In this document: piece after piece, positions 7,134 to 15,989 of the stretch
Layout of the letters: each line of letters starts with the position of its first letter
Numbering within the stretch: the first letter of the stretch is position 1
DNA from: an uncultured Eubacteriales bacterium
GTDB lineage: Bacteria; Bacillota; Clostridia; Lachnospirales; Lachnospiraceae
Assembly (NCBI GenBank): GCA_951800645.1
Contig: CATOIK010000013.1
Span: forward strand, 1-64,000
Direction of reading: 5' to 3'
DNA: 64,000 nucleotides
The notes under the pieces: generated by a model
The model's database searches: none
Told to the model about the DNA's origin: nothing
What the model saw: only the letters and a program-made list of their open reading frames with translations
Position numbers and translations under genes: made by a program

Positions 7134-8540
7134 TTAAATTTTTTCTCCGTTCCTTACCCTCTGTAGTTCTTCTGTGTCTACACTGAGTTTAACACGGGTA
7201 TCTGGCTTTGCATTTCGGTTGTTCAAGAGGCATACGGTCTCCACATGTGCCGTCCAAGGAAACAAATCCACTCCCCACGCCCCTTCAGCCCTATACCCCG
7301 CCTTCTTAAACACATCCAAATCCCTTGCCAGGGTATCCGGCCCGCAGGACACATAAACTACCCGCCTGGCTTTCACTGCTGCTACGGCACGGATAAATGC
7401 CTCGGTGCTGCCGCTTCTGGGCGGGTCCATGAGGACTACATCGGCAGTGGCGCCGGTTTCGGCCATCTGCATCATGAATTTGGTGGCGTCATTGCAGAAA
7501 AAGCGGATGTTTTTCCGGTCATTGCAGCGGGCGTTCTGGACGGCGTCACGGACAGCGTCAGGATTTAACTCTACGCCAATTACCTGACCGGCCTCTTTAC
7601 TGGCAATAATGCCAATGGTTCCGATACCGCAGTAGGTATCCAGCACTGTCTCCGTACCGGTAAGCCCGGCCAGCTCAATGGCTTTTCCGTAAAGATATTC
7701 GGTCTGCACAGGGTTTACCTGATAAAAGGACTTAGGGGAAATGCGGAAGCGGCAGCCGCAGAGCACATCCTCAATATAACCTTTTCCGTACAGCACATGC
7801 TCCTTGTCCCCCAACACCATACTGGTTCCCCGGCCATTGATATTCTGGACAATCGTAGTAATCTCCGGGTGCTTCTCCCGAAGTGCCTTTACAAAATTGT
7901 TTTTCGATGGAAATACCGGCGACGCTGTCACCAGCACCACCATAATCTCTCCGGTGGCAAAGCCCCGGCGCACCAGCACATGGCGAAGCAGGCCGTAGCC
8001 GGTGTCTTCGTCGTAAGTGCGGATTTTAAAGGATTTCAGCATCCCCCGGATGGTGCCGATAATCTGATCCGCCTTTTCATCCTCAATCATACACTTTTCT
8101 ACCGGAACCAGGTTGTGGGTTCCAGCTTCATAAACGCCGGAAACAGCCTCTCCTTTACGGTATCCAAATACAGCGTGAACCTTATTGCGGTAATGGAACG
8201 GATTGTCCATCCCTTTAATGGGATATACCTTGCAGTATTTTCCCAAAAGAGCCTGCAGGCCGGCCTGTTTTTTCTTTAACTGCTCCTCGTAGGAAATGTC
8301 CAGATACTGACAGCTGCCGCAGCGGTTGGACACCGGACACAGCTTGCCGGATGCCCCTTTTTTTCCATCTGTCGATTTCCTGGCAGGCAACGGCTTTTTC
8401 CCCGGCAATCCATCTCTGCCGGATTCCTTCTTTTTCCCAGCCGCACCTTCTTTTACTGGCGCTGTCTTCTTCTCCAACGGCTTCCTGAAGCCATTCCCGC
8501 CTTTATTCTTATAATCGTTCTTTTTGGCCTCTCTCGCCAT
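7134..8540 (-). CDS. rlmD: 23S rRNA (uracil-5-)-methyltransferase RlmD-like
   Basis: A 468-residue SAM-dependent enzyme that would make m5U in 23S rRNA. The iron-sulphur Cys motif CPVSNRCGSCQYLD begins near residue 68 with a fourth Cys near 148 (VEKCMIE). The SAM-binding loop is LDTYCGIGTIGI, the D-P-P motif is VLMDPPRSGS, and the nucleophile region is VVYVSCGPDTLARDL. In place of the usual N-terminal TRAM domain the first ~65 residues are a low-complexity Lys/Gly/Pro-rich tail, which may substitute as an RNA-binding arm. RlmD and RlmCD paralogs cannot be separated by eye. Single-gene transcript with its own terminator. Confidence 0.88.
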   Translation of the reverse strand: MAREAKKNDYKNKGGNGFRKPLEKKTAPVKEGAAGKKKESGRDGLPGKKPLPARKSTDGKKGASGKLCPVSNRCGSCQYLDISYEEQLKKKQAGLQALLGKYCKVYPIKGMDNPFHYRNKVHAVFGYRKGEAVSGVYEAGTHNLVPVEKCMIEDEKADQIIGTIRGMLKSFKIRTYDEDTGYGLLRHVLVRRGFATGEIMVVLVTASPVFPSKNNFVKALREKHPEITTIVQNINGRGTSMVLGDKEHVLYGKGYIEDVLCGCRFRISPKSFYQVNPVQTEYLYGKAIELAGLTGTETVLDTYCGIGTIGIIASKEAGQVIGVELNPDAVRDAVQNARCNDRKNIRFFCNDATKFMMQMAETGATADVVLMDPPRSGSTEAFIRAVAAVKARRVVYVSCGPDTLARDLDVFKKAGYRAEGAWGVDLFPWTAHVETVCLLNNRNAKPDTRVKLSVDTEELQRVRNGEKI

Positions 8541-8579
8541 TTCTCAAAACCAACCTTTCCGAATTCAATGTTTCAACTC

Positions 8580-8607
8580 TTGATTTTCTGCAGACTTTCG
8601 CTATAAT
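8580..8607 (+). promoter_or_regulatory. Sigma-A promoter of the ProX-like gene
   Basis: TTGATT and TATAAT separated by 16 bp, about 60 bp upstream of the start codon. Confidence 0.7.
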
Positions 8608-8666
8608 TAACTCCATATGACCGGGTCTGGCTGTACAGACAGGTCTCCAAACGGAGGAAATTTTCT

Positions 8667-9245
8667 ATGGAACAAAACGAATCGCCCATCCACTTTGACC
8701 CAACCCTTTACACAGGCCGTCCGGAGGATACTTCTAAACGCATCCCTGCGGAAATCCGCACCTATGACCTTCTGGATTCTTTAAACATCCCCTACTGGCG
8801 GGTGGATCACGATGCCACCGCCACCATTGAGGCATGTCATGATGTGGACAAACTTCTGAATATCGATATATGCAAAAATCTGTTTCTGTGCAATGCGCAG
8901 AAAACAGATTTCTACCTGCTTATGATGCCCGGAGAGAAAAAGTTTAAGACTGCGCGCCTTTCCAGGCAGATTGGCAGCGCCCGCCTCTCCTTTGCCGGGC
9001 CGGATTATATGAAACAGTTCCTGGGACTTACCCCTGGCTCTGTCAGTGTGCTGGGACTGATGAACGACACCGAAAACCGGGTTCGTCTGCTTATTGACAA
9101 GGATGTCATCCAACAGCATCCCTTTATCGGCTGTCATCCCTGCATCAACACCTCCAGCTTAAAAATCAGCACAAAAGATATACTGGATAAATTCCTGCCC
9201 AGGGTAAACCATAACTACACCATAGTAGAACTTCCCTGGGAATGA
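8667..9245 (+). CDS. ProX/YbaK-type aminoacyl-tRNA deacylase
   Basis: A 192-residue YbaK/EbsC-domain protein of the prolyl-tRNA editing (ProX/PrdX) branch, which hydrolyses mischarged tRNA such as Ala-tRNA-Pro in trans. Family features are the N-terminal IRTYDLLDSLNIPYWRVDHD, the LFLCNAQKTDFYLLMMPGEK strand-turn containing the conserved Lys, SARLSFA, LGLTPGSVSVLGLMND, and the C-terminal FIGCHPCINTSSLKIST. An AGGAGG-type site (CGGAGGAAATT) precedes the ATG. It is convergent with the aminopeptidase gene 67 bp away. Exact substrate tRNA is inferred from the family. Confidence 0.88.
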   Translation: MEQNESPIHFDPTLYTGRPEDTSKRIPAEIRTYDLLDSLNIPYWRVDHDATATIEACHDVDKLLNIDICKNLFLCNAQKTDFYLLMMPGEKKFKTARLSRQIGSARLSFAGPDYMKQFLGLTPGSVSVLGLMNDTENRVRLLIDKDVIQQHPFIGCHPCINTSSLKISTKDILDKFLPRVNHNYTIVELPWE

Positions 9246-9311
9246 ACAGACTGCCGGGAACGCTGCAAAACACTGTGAACCGCAGCGCCCCCAAACAGAA
9301 CAATTACAACT

Positions 9312-11111
9312 TTACGCTTTCACTACCGGCTGTGTCACCTGACGCAGCCATTCTTTTTCTTCTCCGTCTAAATGAGGAGCAATCGTCTCATACACCCAGG
9401 CATGATACTCATTTAAGCAAGCCACATCCTCCTTGCTCATCAGCGATACATCCAAAGGCTCTGTGTCAATCGGCACACAGGTCAGGAACTCAAATTTCAG
9501 AAACTGGCCATACTCGTTTTTTTCATCCTTCTTGCAGAACATCTGGTTTTCGGTCCGGATGCCGTGGCTTCCCTCAATATACAGCCCCGGTTCATCGGAG
9601 CAGACCATACCTGCCTCAAAGGGAGCGCTGTCCTGACGCTCCGGCACCACCCGGAACCGGATTCCAGCAGGCCGCTCGTGAACATTCAACAGGTAACCGA
9701 TGCCGTGGCCGGTACCATGATTATAATCCAGCCCCCGTTTCCAAAGCACCTCTCTTGCCACATAATCCAGGCTTAAACCGCTGCAGCCCTGCAGAAACTT
9801 TACATTACCCAGACGAAGCATGCTCATCAGCACCAGGGTATAATGCTCCCGCTCCTTCTCCGTCACCGGTCCCAAAGCAAAGGTACGAGTAATGTCTGTG
9901 GTTCCCTCCAGATACTGTCCGCCGGAATCCACCAGATACAGGCCTTTTGCTTCCAGAGTTGCGCAGGTTTCCGGCACTGCATGATAATGGCACATAGCTG
10001 CATTCGGCCCATAGGCAGAGATGGTGGAAAAGCTTAAATCCAAAGCGCCGCCGGCAAGGCGCATCTCATCCAGCTTATCGGCTGCGCTGCACTCGGTCAT
10101 GGGAACCTTTCCGATGTTTTTCTTCATCCAGTAAATAAACCTGGTCATGGTTACGCCGTCCTTGATATGGGCGATTTTCATATTCTCAATTTCTGTCTCA
10201 TTTTTGATAGCCTTGGGCAGCACCGTCAGATTCATCTGGTCCAGGATCCGGTTGCTCTCATCCAATCCGCTTAAAATAGCAAAGTTCACCTTGCCCTTTT
10301 CCAGCAGCACCCGGCTGTTTTTGATCTCTGCTGCGTAAACATACACATCGTTGTAAGGACGGACCGTCACTCCCAGATTAGTCAGATACGCCTGTACTTC
10401 ATCGGAGATAACCGCCGGATTTACAAACAGGATCAGCTCCTTCTGAGTCACGATCAGGTAGGAAAGCACCACCGGATTGCAGGGCGTATCGCCTCCCCGG
10501 ATATTCAACAGCCACACGATGTCATCCAGGGTAGTGATGATATGCACATCCGCTCCCCTCTTTGCCATTTTCTGCCTCAGATCCTTGATTTTCTCTGTAG
10601 CGGCTTTTCCTGCGTACTTCTCCTCCAAAATCCACACCGGCTCTGCAGACAACAGGGGACGATTTTCCCAAAGCTCGTCCACCAAAGCTGCACCTGGATT
10701 CACAGAAATCTGTTTGTCTGCCAGACGATTTTTTAAATCTTCTCCCATCCGTCCATTGATCACACGGCCGTCAAAGCCTAAAACAGAACCTGCTGCCAGA
10801 TTCTGCTCCAGATATTCTTCTAAAGCAGGAACTCCCGGCTGTCCTGCTTTCATCAGCTCCACACCGGTATCCTTAAGCTCTGCAGCTGCCTGTACAAAAT
10901 AGCGGCCGTCTGTCCACAGTCCTGCCCAGTTTCCGGTAATCAGAGCGGTTCCTGCAGAACCGGTAAAGCCGGTAATATACTGGCGACAGGCAAAATGCTC
11001 GCCTACATACTCCGATTCATGGTAATCCGATGTAGGTACGAGACAGGCGTCAATATTCCGTTCTTCCATCAGCGCCCGCAGCCGGGCAATTCTCTCTGCA
11101 ATGTTGCTCAT
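9312..11111 (-). CDS. Xaa-Pro aminopeptidase (aminopeptidase P, M24B)
   Basis: A 599-residue cytosolic metallo-aminopeptidase that removes N-terminal residues preceding proline. Layout is that of the long, three-domain APP1 type: creatinase-like N domain (about 1-130), a second creatinase-like domain (about 165-305), the pita-bread M24 domain (about 310-535) and an M24 C-terminal domain (about 540-599). Metal ligands are visible in LVDSGGQYLEGTTDITRTF (two Asp), HGTGHGIG (His), DEPGLYIEGSHGIRTEN (Glu) and the final Glu of LKFEFLTCVP. Start is after AGAGGAG. It follows lpdA by 18 bp and is probably co-transcribed with it. Confidence 0.93.
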   Translation of the reverse strand: MSNIAERIARLRALMEERNIDACLVPTSDYHESEYVGEHFACRQYITGFTGSAGTALITGNWAGLWTDGRYFVQAAAELKDTGVELMKAGQPGVPALEEYLEQNLAAGSVLGFDGRVINGRMGEDLKNRLADKQISVNPGAALVDELWENRPLLSAEPVWILEEKYAGKAATEKIKDLRQKMAKRGADVHIITTLDDIVWLLNIRGGDTPCNPVVLSYLIVTQKELILFVNPAVISDEVQAYLTNLGVTVRPYNDVYVYAAEIKNSRVLLEKGKVNFAILSGLDESNRILDQMNLTVLPKAIKNETEIENMKIAHIKDGVTMTRFIYWMKKNIGKVPMTECSAADKLDEMRLAGGALDLSFSTISAYGPNAAMCHYHAVPETCATLEAKGLYLVDSGGQYLEGTTDITRTFALGPVTEKEREHYTLVLMSMLRLGNVKFLQGCSGLSLDYVAREVLWKRGLDYNHGTGHGIGYLLNVHERPAGIRFRVVPERQDSAPFEAGMVCSDEPGLYIEGSHGIRTENQMFCKKDEKNEYGQFLKFEFLTCVPIDTEPLDVSLMSKEDVACLNEYHAWVYETIAPHLDGEEKEWLRQVTQPVVKA

Positions 11112-11129
11112 CTTTCTATCTCCTCTTTT

Positions 11130-12548
11130 TTAAAATTTCATAGCGTCCTCAATAGCCTCTTTAATGCCCTCGCTGTAGGTGGGATGAGCACGCATCGCCA
11201 CGGAAAGCTGCTGAGCCGTCAGACCATTGGCAATGGCCGTAGCCATCTCACCAATCATGTCCGTAGCCCGCGGGCACACCATCTGGGCGCCCACAATGGT
11301 ATTGGAGTAGGCCTCAAACACCAGCCGGATAAATCCGTCCTCCTCTCTGGAAATAATGGATTTTCCGTTTTCCTCCATGGCGTAGACGCCGCAGCGCACC
11401 TTTAGTCCCAGGGCGTTGGCGCTCTGGGCCGTAAGACCTACGGTAGCAATCTCCGGATTGGTATAAATACAACTGGGAACGATGGGCAGGGACACAAACA
11501 TTCCGTTGGGAACTGCCTCTAACCGGATGCTGTGGGGACGGCCCGCAATGTTCTCCACCACATAGGTAGCCTGGGCCATAGCCACATGGGCCAACTGAGT
11601 TCTGGCAACTACATCGCCGATAGCATAAACTCCTGGTTCGCTGGTCTGAAAATCTCCATTGATTTTCAGATGCCCGTCTTCTTCCATATCCAGATTTACA
11701 TCTTCCCCAATCAGTCCATCCAGATGTGGTGCCCGCCCTACGGCTGTCAGCACCTGAGTAGCCTTTAACACAGTGGTCTCACTTCCGTCTGCGTGCTTCA
11801 CCAGACAGGTCAGCCCATCCTCGTCCCGGATTTCCTCCACTGTGGAATTGCAGTATACGCTGATTCCCTTTTTCTTCAGCTTCCGCTCCAGAGCCAGTCC
11901 CACTTCCTCGTCCATAGGCCCTAAAAGATGGGGGCCTTTCTCCACGATGACCACCTTAGAGCACAGGGCCTGAAAAATAGTTGCAAACTCTACACCGATA
12001 ACGCCGCCGCCCATAATCACCACCCGGTCGTAATTCCAGGTCTGGGCCGACAAAAGCCGGTCGCTGTTAATAACGCCGGGCAGATCAATGCCCGGAATGT
12101 CAGGCGTCATGGGGCTGGCGCCGGTAGCGATAATCACATGCTCTGCCTGCAGAAAATCCCGGCCTCCATCGTGGACCACTTCCACCGTCTTGTTTCTGCG
12201 GATGGTAGCCGTTCCCTTTATAAAATCGACGCCGTTCTTTTCAAACAGCTTTTCAATCTCCCCCCGGTACTGACGGACAGACCGCTTTTTATAGTCCTGC
12301 ATCTTCTTGTAATCAAATGAGATGAAATCCGTATAGACGCCGAATTCATCACACTTCTGCATCGTCTCAAAAATGCTGGACGCATAAAGCAGAGCCTTGG
12401 TGGGGATACATCCCCGGTTGACGCAGACGCCGCCCAGCCGGTCCTTATCGATTACTGCCACCTTCATTCCAAAGCCTGTGGCCTTCAGCGCCGCCGTATA
12501 GCCTCCCGGCCCGGCGCCGATAATTACCAGATCATAATTTGCTGCCAT
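11130..12548 (-). CDS. lpdA: Dihydrolipoyl dehydrogenase
   Basis: A 472-residue flavoprotein disulphide reductase. The N-terminal FAD loop is IIGAGPGGYTAALKA, and the redox-active cysteines lie in GGVCVNRGCIPTKALLYAS. The NAD loop GGGVIGVEFATIF is at about 175-187 and the C-terminal catalytic His-Glu pair is in HPTYSEG. It has no lipoyl domain, and no E2, H-protein or other 2-oxoacid dehydrogenase genes are nearby, so its partner complex lies elsewhere. Upstream is a 16-bp tandem repeat array separating it from a Cof-type phosphatase on the same strand. Confidence 0.93.
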   Translation of the reverse strand: MAANYDLVIIGAGPGGYTAALKATGFGMKVAVIDKDRLGGVCVNRGCIPTKALLYASSIFETMQKCDEFGVYTDFISFDYKKMQDYKKRSVRQYRGEIEKLFEKNGVDFIKGTATIRRNKTVEVVHDGGRDFLQAEHVIIATGASPMTPDIPGIDLPGVINSDRLLSAQTWNYDRVVIMGGGVIGVEFATIFQALCSKVVIVEKGPHLLGPMDEEVGLALERKLKKKGISVYCNSTVEEIRDEDGLTCLVKHADGSETTVLKATQVLTAVGRAPHLDGLIGEDVNLDMEEDGHLKINGDFQTSEPGVYAIGDVVARTQLAHVAMAQATYVVENIAGRPHSIRLEAVPNGMFVSLPIVPSCIYTNPEIATVGLTAQSANALGLKVRCGVYAMEENGKSIISREEDGFIRLVFEAYSNTIVGAQMVCPRATDMIGEMATAIANGLTAQQLSVAMRAHPTYSEGIKEAIEDAMKF

Positions 12549-12575
12549 ATTCTGTCTCCCATCTTCTTATCCTGT

Positions 12576-12686
12576 TATTCCACACATCTGTCATTCCACA
12601 CATCTGTCATTCCACACATCTGTCATTCCATACATCTGTCATTCCATACACCTGTCATTCCATACATCTGTCATTCCATACATGTC
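12576..12686. repeat. 16-bp tandem repeat array, about seven units
   Basis: The unit CATTCCACACATCTGT and variants (CATTCCATACATCTGT, one with CACCTGT) is repeated head to tail from 12576 to about 12686. The first unit starts TATTCC and the last is cut to CATTCCATACATG. It fills the gap between the HAD gene and lpdA, just upstream of the lpdA start. Sixteen is not a multiple of three, so it is not a protein repeat. Confidence 0.95.
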
Positions 12687-12695
12687 TCCCCTGCC

Positions 12696-13481
12696 TTAAA
12701 TCAGCTTTAAATCCACGCAGGCATTCCATATTCCATCGTCTCCAATATCTGTAGTCACATAATCCGCCGCAGCTTTAAGGGGCTGGATGGCATTTCCCAT
12801 AGCCACGCCGATACCGGCCAGCTTCAGGATTTCATAATCATTCATACTGTCCCCGAATGCCACCGTGTCTTTTATATCCACACCCCAATAATTGCAGAGC
12901 CGCTTTAAGCCTTCTGCCTTGGAAACCTGCCGCTCCACAATATCAGCCCCCTGACGGCTGGAGAACATGGGAAGCTTCAGGCCGGGAAACGCCGCTTCCA
13001 CCTGCTTCGCTCCGTCTTCCTCTCCGAAATAGACCAGAGTCCGCACCGGCATTTCCAAAATCTCTGCCGGATCCTTAAAATTCCGGGATGTTTCCCCAAA
13101 GCGCCGGATGTCGTGGCGCTCCACATACTGAGGATTTACATAGTAATCATCGGCGATAACGGTCATGCCGATGGCAAACTCTTTCCCTTCGGCAAACCGA
13201 AGCAGCTGCTCTGTCAGCTTCCGGTCCATCCGATGATCCAGAATCAGCTCCTTTCCCACCGTTACCTTTGTGCCGTTTAAATGGATGATCCCATCTGGCC
13301 CAATCTGCTCTGCCAGCCCGTCGCTGTAACGGTTATCCATGTCTCTCCCTGTAGAGATGACAATGTAATACTGCTCCCGCAGCCGTTCTACCGCCCGGAC
13401 GGCGCTCTCCGGAATCTTAAAATCCCTGTGATCCAGAAGCGTCATATCCATATCAAAGCTGGCAATTCCTTTTCTTCCCAT
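12696..13481 (-). CDS. Cof-type HAD-IIB phosphatase
   Basis: A 261-residue HAD hydrolase of the Cof/YidA subfamily, which dephosphorylates sugar phosphates or cofactors. Motif I is SFDMDMTLLDH (nucleophile and acid Asp), the Thr of motif II is in YIVISTGRDMDNR, Lys in VSKAEGLKRL, and motif IV is VAFGDSMNDYEIL. The cap domain lies between. Two starts are possible; I use the ATG at 13481 (MGRKGIASF), which follows AGAGGTGGAG, rather than a GTG nine bases earlier. It ends just before the 16-bp tandem repeat. Substrate unknown. Confidence 0.9.
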   Translation of the reverse strand: MGRKGIASFDMDMTLLDHRDFKIPESAVRAVERLREQYYIVISTGRDMDNRYSDGLAEQIGPDGIIHLNGTKVTVGKELILDHRMDRKLTEQLLRFAEGKEFAIGMTVIADDYYVNPQYVERHDIRRFGETSRNFKDPAEILEMPVRTLVYFGEEDGAKQVEAAFPGLKLPMFSSRQGADIVERQVSKAEGLKRLCNYWGVDIKDTVAFGDSMNDYEILKLAGIGVAMGNAIQPLKAAADYVTTDIGDDGIWNACVDLKLI

Positions 13482-13546
13482 TTTCTCCACCTCTGCATCA
13501 TGTTTCCCTGATTATGAAAAAAAACAAATTTTTTCAAAAAAACCCT

Positions 13547-13574
13547 TTTCAAAACTAATTTTGTATGCTATACT
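13547..13574 (+). promoter_or_regulatory. Likely promoter of tRNA-Pro
   Basis: TTTCAA and TATACT separated by 16 bp, 22 bp before the tRNA 5' end. Confidence 0.5.
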
Positions 13575-13596
13575 ATCGTAGTTCGCTTAGGAACAT

Positions 13597-13670
13597 CGGA
13601 GTATGGCGTAGTTTGGTAGCGCGCTCGGCTGGGGGCCGAGAGGTCGCAGGTTCAAATCCTGTTACTCCGA
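13597..13670 (+). tRNA. tRNA-Pro (anticodon GGG)
   Basis: A 74-base cloverleaf. The acceptor stem CGGAGTA pairs with TACTCCG, with A as discriminator. The anticodon stem CTCGG/CCGAG encloses the loop CTGGGGG, giving anticodon GGG, and the T arm contains GTTCAAATCC. CCA is not encoded. Seven T residues follow directly and probably terminate transcription. Confidence 0.96.
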
Positions 13671-13922
13671 TTTTTTTATTGCAATTTCACAGCTTTTTGA
13701 TGTTAAGCCACTTTTGCAAAACCGATAATCAAAACTTTTCATATATTGCTCTATTACTTCCCCATTTGCAATCCAATTTACATCATCTTTTACACTTATT
13801 CCAGGCTCAAAAAGCCTGATTCCTGCGTGTTCTGTGATTGCTATTTTCTCCGGTATATTTATCGCCCTAATTTCTTCAATATCAATCAACTTTTCATTCC
13901 CCTTGCTCATAAATAATAGCAC
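13662..13922 (-). pseudogene. Truncated DUF4258-like gene ending inside tRNA-Pro
   Basis: An 86-residue frame. The segment IAITEHAGIRLFEPGISVKD, then VNWIANGEVIEQY, resembles the core of DUF4258 proteins (TEHA..R..ERGIS..DV...I..GEIIE.Y), small proteins often found with toxin-antitoxin or mobile DNA. The conserved continuation after the E-Q-Y motif is missing; the frame instead runs to a stop lying within the 3' acceptor strand of the tRNA on the other strand. The usual Arg in ERGIS is Pro. This looks like a gene cut at the tRNA, as integration or deletion events do. Recognition is from memory of the family. Confidence 0.45.
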
Positions 13923-13999
13923 ATTCTCCCTTTTTTCACAATCATAATTTCCCCGGTTCCGGGCATACTAAGCCCACTATGATTTCCGGAGGTATTCCT

Positions 14000-15331
14000 A
14001 TGTCATCTGTCTGGTCAGCCACTGCATCACTGCCCCATTTTCCTTCTCTGAAAGAAGACCTTTCCGTAGATGTGCTTGTTATCGGCGGCGGAATGGCAGG
14101 ACTTCTTTGTGCCTGGAGGCTTAGCCGGGCCGGGGTAAACTGCGCCCTTTTGGAAGCGGAAGAAATCGGCGGCGGAATCACGAAAAATACCACTGCCAAG
14201 ATCACCTCTCAGCACGGACTTATTTATCATCAAATAATGAAACGCTGCGGAGCTGAGAAAGCCCGGCTCTATCTGGACGCCAACGAAAAGGCGCTGGATG
14301 CGTTCCGGCGCCTGTGCAGCAAAGATGAAATCCCATGCGATTTTGAAGAAAAACCGTCCTATACCTACTCCCTTCAGAATCCCCGCGTCATTGAACAGGA
14401 GTTAAGCGCCTTGGAAAGTATCGGCTTTTCTGCAGAATTTGCGGAAGCTCTCCCCCTTCCTTTTTCTGTGGCCGGCGCCGTCTGCTTTCCCCGCCAGGCC
14501 CAGTTCCATCCGCTGAAATTTATAGCTTCCATAGCAGAAGGTCTGCCTGTTTACGAGCATTCCAAGGTAACCGAACTGGCGCCTCACCGTGCCGTAACAA
14601 AGGAAGCCGTTGTCCATGCAGACCAGATCATCATTGCTACCCACTTTCCTATGCTCAACAAGCACGGCAGCTATTTTCTGAAGCAGTACCAGCATCGTTC
14701 CTATGTCATCGCCTTAACCCCAGATTCTCCAAACCACAGCCTGGATGTAAACGGTATGTATGTGGACGAGGATAAAAAGGGACTTTCCTTCCGGAATTAC
14801 GGCAATCGTCTGCTCCTTGGCGGCGGCAGTCATCGAACAGGCAAACAGGGCGGAAACTGGGCGCAACTGGAACAGTTTGCTTCTGCTGCTTATCCCAGTG
14901 CTTCCATCACTGCCCAATGGGCTACCCAGGACTGTATGACCCTGGACGGCATGCCTTATATCGGCCCCTACTCCCGCAGCACCACCGGCCTATACGCTGC
15001 CACCGGCTTTAATAAATGGGGCATGACTTCCTCCATGGCTGCGGCGGATATTCTGACCGATATGGTACTGGGCAGGAAAAATCCCTATGCAGACCTGTTT
15101 TCTCCCTCCCGAACCATGATGCATCCCCAACTGCTCCTAAATGGCCTGGAAGCCACTAAAAATCTGTTGACTCCCACTCGCCCCCGCTGCCCCCACTTAG
15201 GCTGCGCCCTGAAATGGAATCCAGCGGAACACTCCTGGGACTGCCCCTGTCATGGTTCCCGGTTTACCCAAAACGGCAGACTGATTGACAATCCGGCTGC
15301 CGGAGATTTAAACAATCCGCCGAAAAAGTAG
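14000..15331 (+). CDS. FAD-dependent oxidoreductase with C-terminal Rieske domain
   Basis: A 443-residue two-domain flavoprotein. The N-terminal DAO-type FAD fold starts with VLVIGGGMAGLLCAWRLSRA and ITKNTTAKITSQHGLIY. The C-terminal Rieske [2Fe-2S] domain has CPHLGC and, 15 residues on, CPCHGS, giving the C-x-H and C-x-x-H ligands. Such YhfW-like proteins are thought to pass electrons between an unknown amine or thiol substrate and the Rieske centre. I chose the ATG at 14000 because GGAGG lies 7 bases before it; an in-frame ATG at 13979 has no site. It stands alone, convergent with a MATE remnant. Confidence 0.9.
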   Translation: MSSVWSATASLPHFPSLKEDLSVDVLVIGGGMAGLLCAWRLSRAGVNCALLEAEEIGGGITKNTTAKITSQHGLIYHQIMKRCGAEKARLYLDANEKALDAFRRLCSKDEIPCDFEEKPSYTYSLQNPRVIEQELSALESIGFSAEFAEALPLPFSVAGAVCFPRQAQFHPLKFIASIAEGLPVYEHSKVTELAPHRAVTKEAVVHADQIIIATHFPMLNKHGSYFLKQYQHRSYVIALTPDSPNHSLDVNGMYVDEDKKGLSFRNYGNRLLLGGGSHRTGKQGGNWAQLEQFASAAYPSASITAQWATQDCMTLDGMPYIGPYSRSTTGLYAATGFNKWGMTSSMAAADILTDMVLGRKNPYADLFSPSRTMMHPQLLLNGLEATKNLLTPTRPRCPHLGCALKWNPAEHSWDCPCHGSRFTQNGRLIDNPAAGDLNNPPKK

Positions 15332-15337
15332 CTATAT

Positions 15338-15680
15338 CTAATATCTGTATTTTACAAAAAAGAAAATTGCCTGGCATATAGCTGCCAGTTCTGCAGCCGG
15401 AGTGGCCAGCCATACCCCGGTCACTCCAAAAAGCTCCGGCAACACCAGCATGTCAGTCACCAAAGGCTCTGTCATTGCCAGGGAGCCGATCAGGGCAAAA
15501 CCGCCGATAACTCCCACCACCTTTATACTCAGACGGATCATTTTCTGCAGTTTTCCCCGATTCTCCTCAACATAATAAAAACTGATCATTGTGCAACACA
15601 TATTTCAACATCGTCCAATTAAACATCATAGTAACAATTCCAGTCACCAAAACCGTTTCCATTTCTAAACTGCTGTTTAA
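15338..15680 (-). pseudogene. MATE efflux transporter remnant
   Basis: The 3' frame (15338-15601) encodes a hydrophobic C-terminus with LFGVTGVWLATPAAELAAI, characteristic of the last helices of MATE family multidrug exporters. A second frame upstream (to about 15680) encodes MATE-like VLVTGIVTMMFNWTMLKYV and then breaks off, consistent with a deletion or frameshift joining distant parts. At most about 110 of about 450 residues remain and no start signal is seen. It lies next to a broken MerR-type regulator on the other strand, which suggests one decayed drug-efflux locus. Confidence 0.6.
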
Positions 15681-15861
15681 GGACACCTGAATCAAGGTTT
15701 TCCTGCCGCTGCCGTTACAGAATCCCCCAGTCCACTGTACAGACCATGGAAACATATCCGGATTCCCTGTCCCTCATCCAAAAAGGGGCTGCACATCCAG
15801 CCCGCAGGCACCTATCTGCAGGCATTCTACAAAAGCAGTTGGGATAAACTTTCTGAGCGGT

Positions 15862-15986
15862 AGAACAAAGAGTCCGGTTCACCGGACTCTTGCGCCGGAG
15901 CGCGTCTGCGTCAGCAGACATTTCCCTTAAGCGCGAAGTGCGCATCCCGCGGAGCGTTTTTGTTTCATAGGGCGAACTTTCCTATG
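15862..15986 (+). repeat. Dispersed ~124-bp hairpin repeat, copy A
   Basis: Begins AGAACAAAGAG and ends CATAGGGCGAACTTTCCTATG. It contains four hairpins in order: arms AGAGTCCGGT/ACCGGACTCT, GCGCCGGAGCGC, TCTGC..GCAGA, and CATAGG/CCTATG. It is nearly identical to the reverse complement of copy B (27910-28033) and more distantly related to copy C. It sits inside the MerR-like pseudogene. Confidence 0.9.
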
Positions 15987-15989
15987 AAA

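Noticed and set aside
13565-13819. 84-residue plus-strand frame across tRNA-Pro
   Set aside because: It is a translation of the tRNA itself (the GREVAGSNPVTPI type of artefact).
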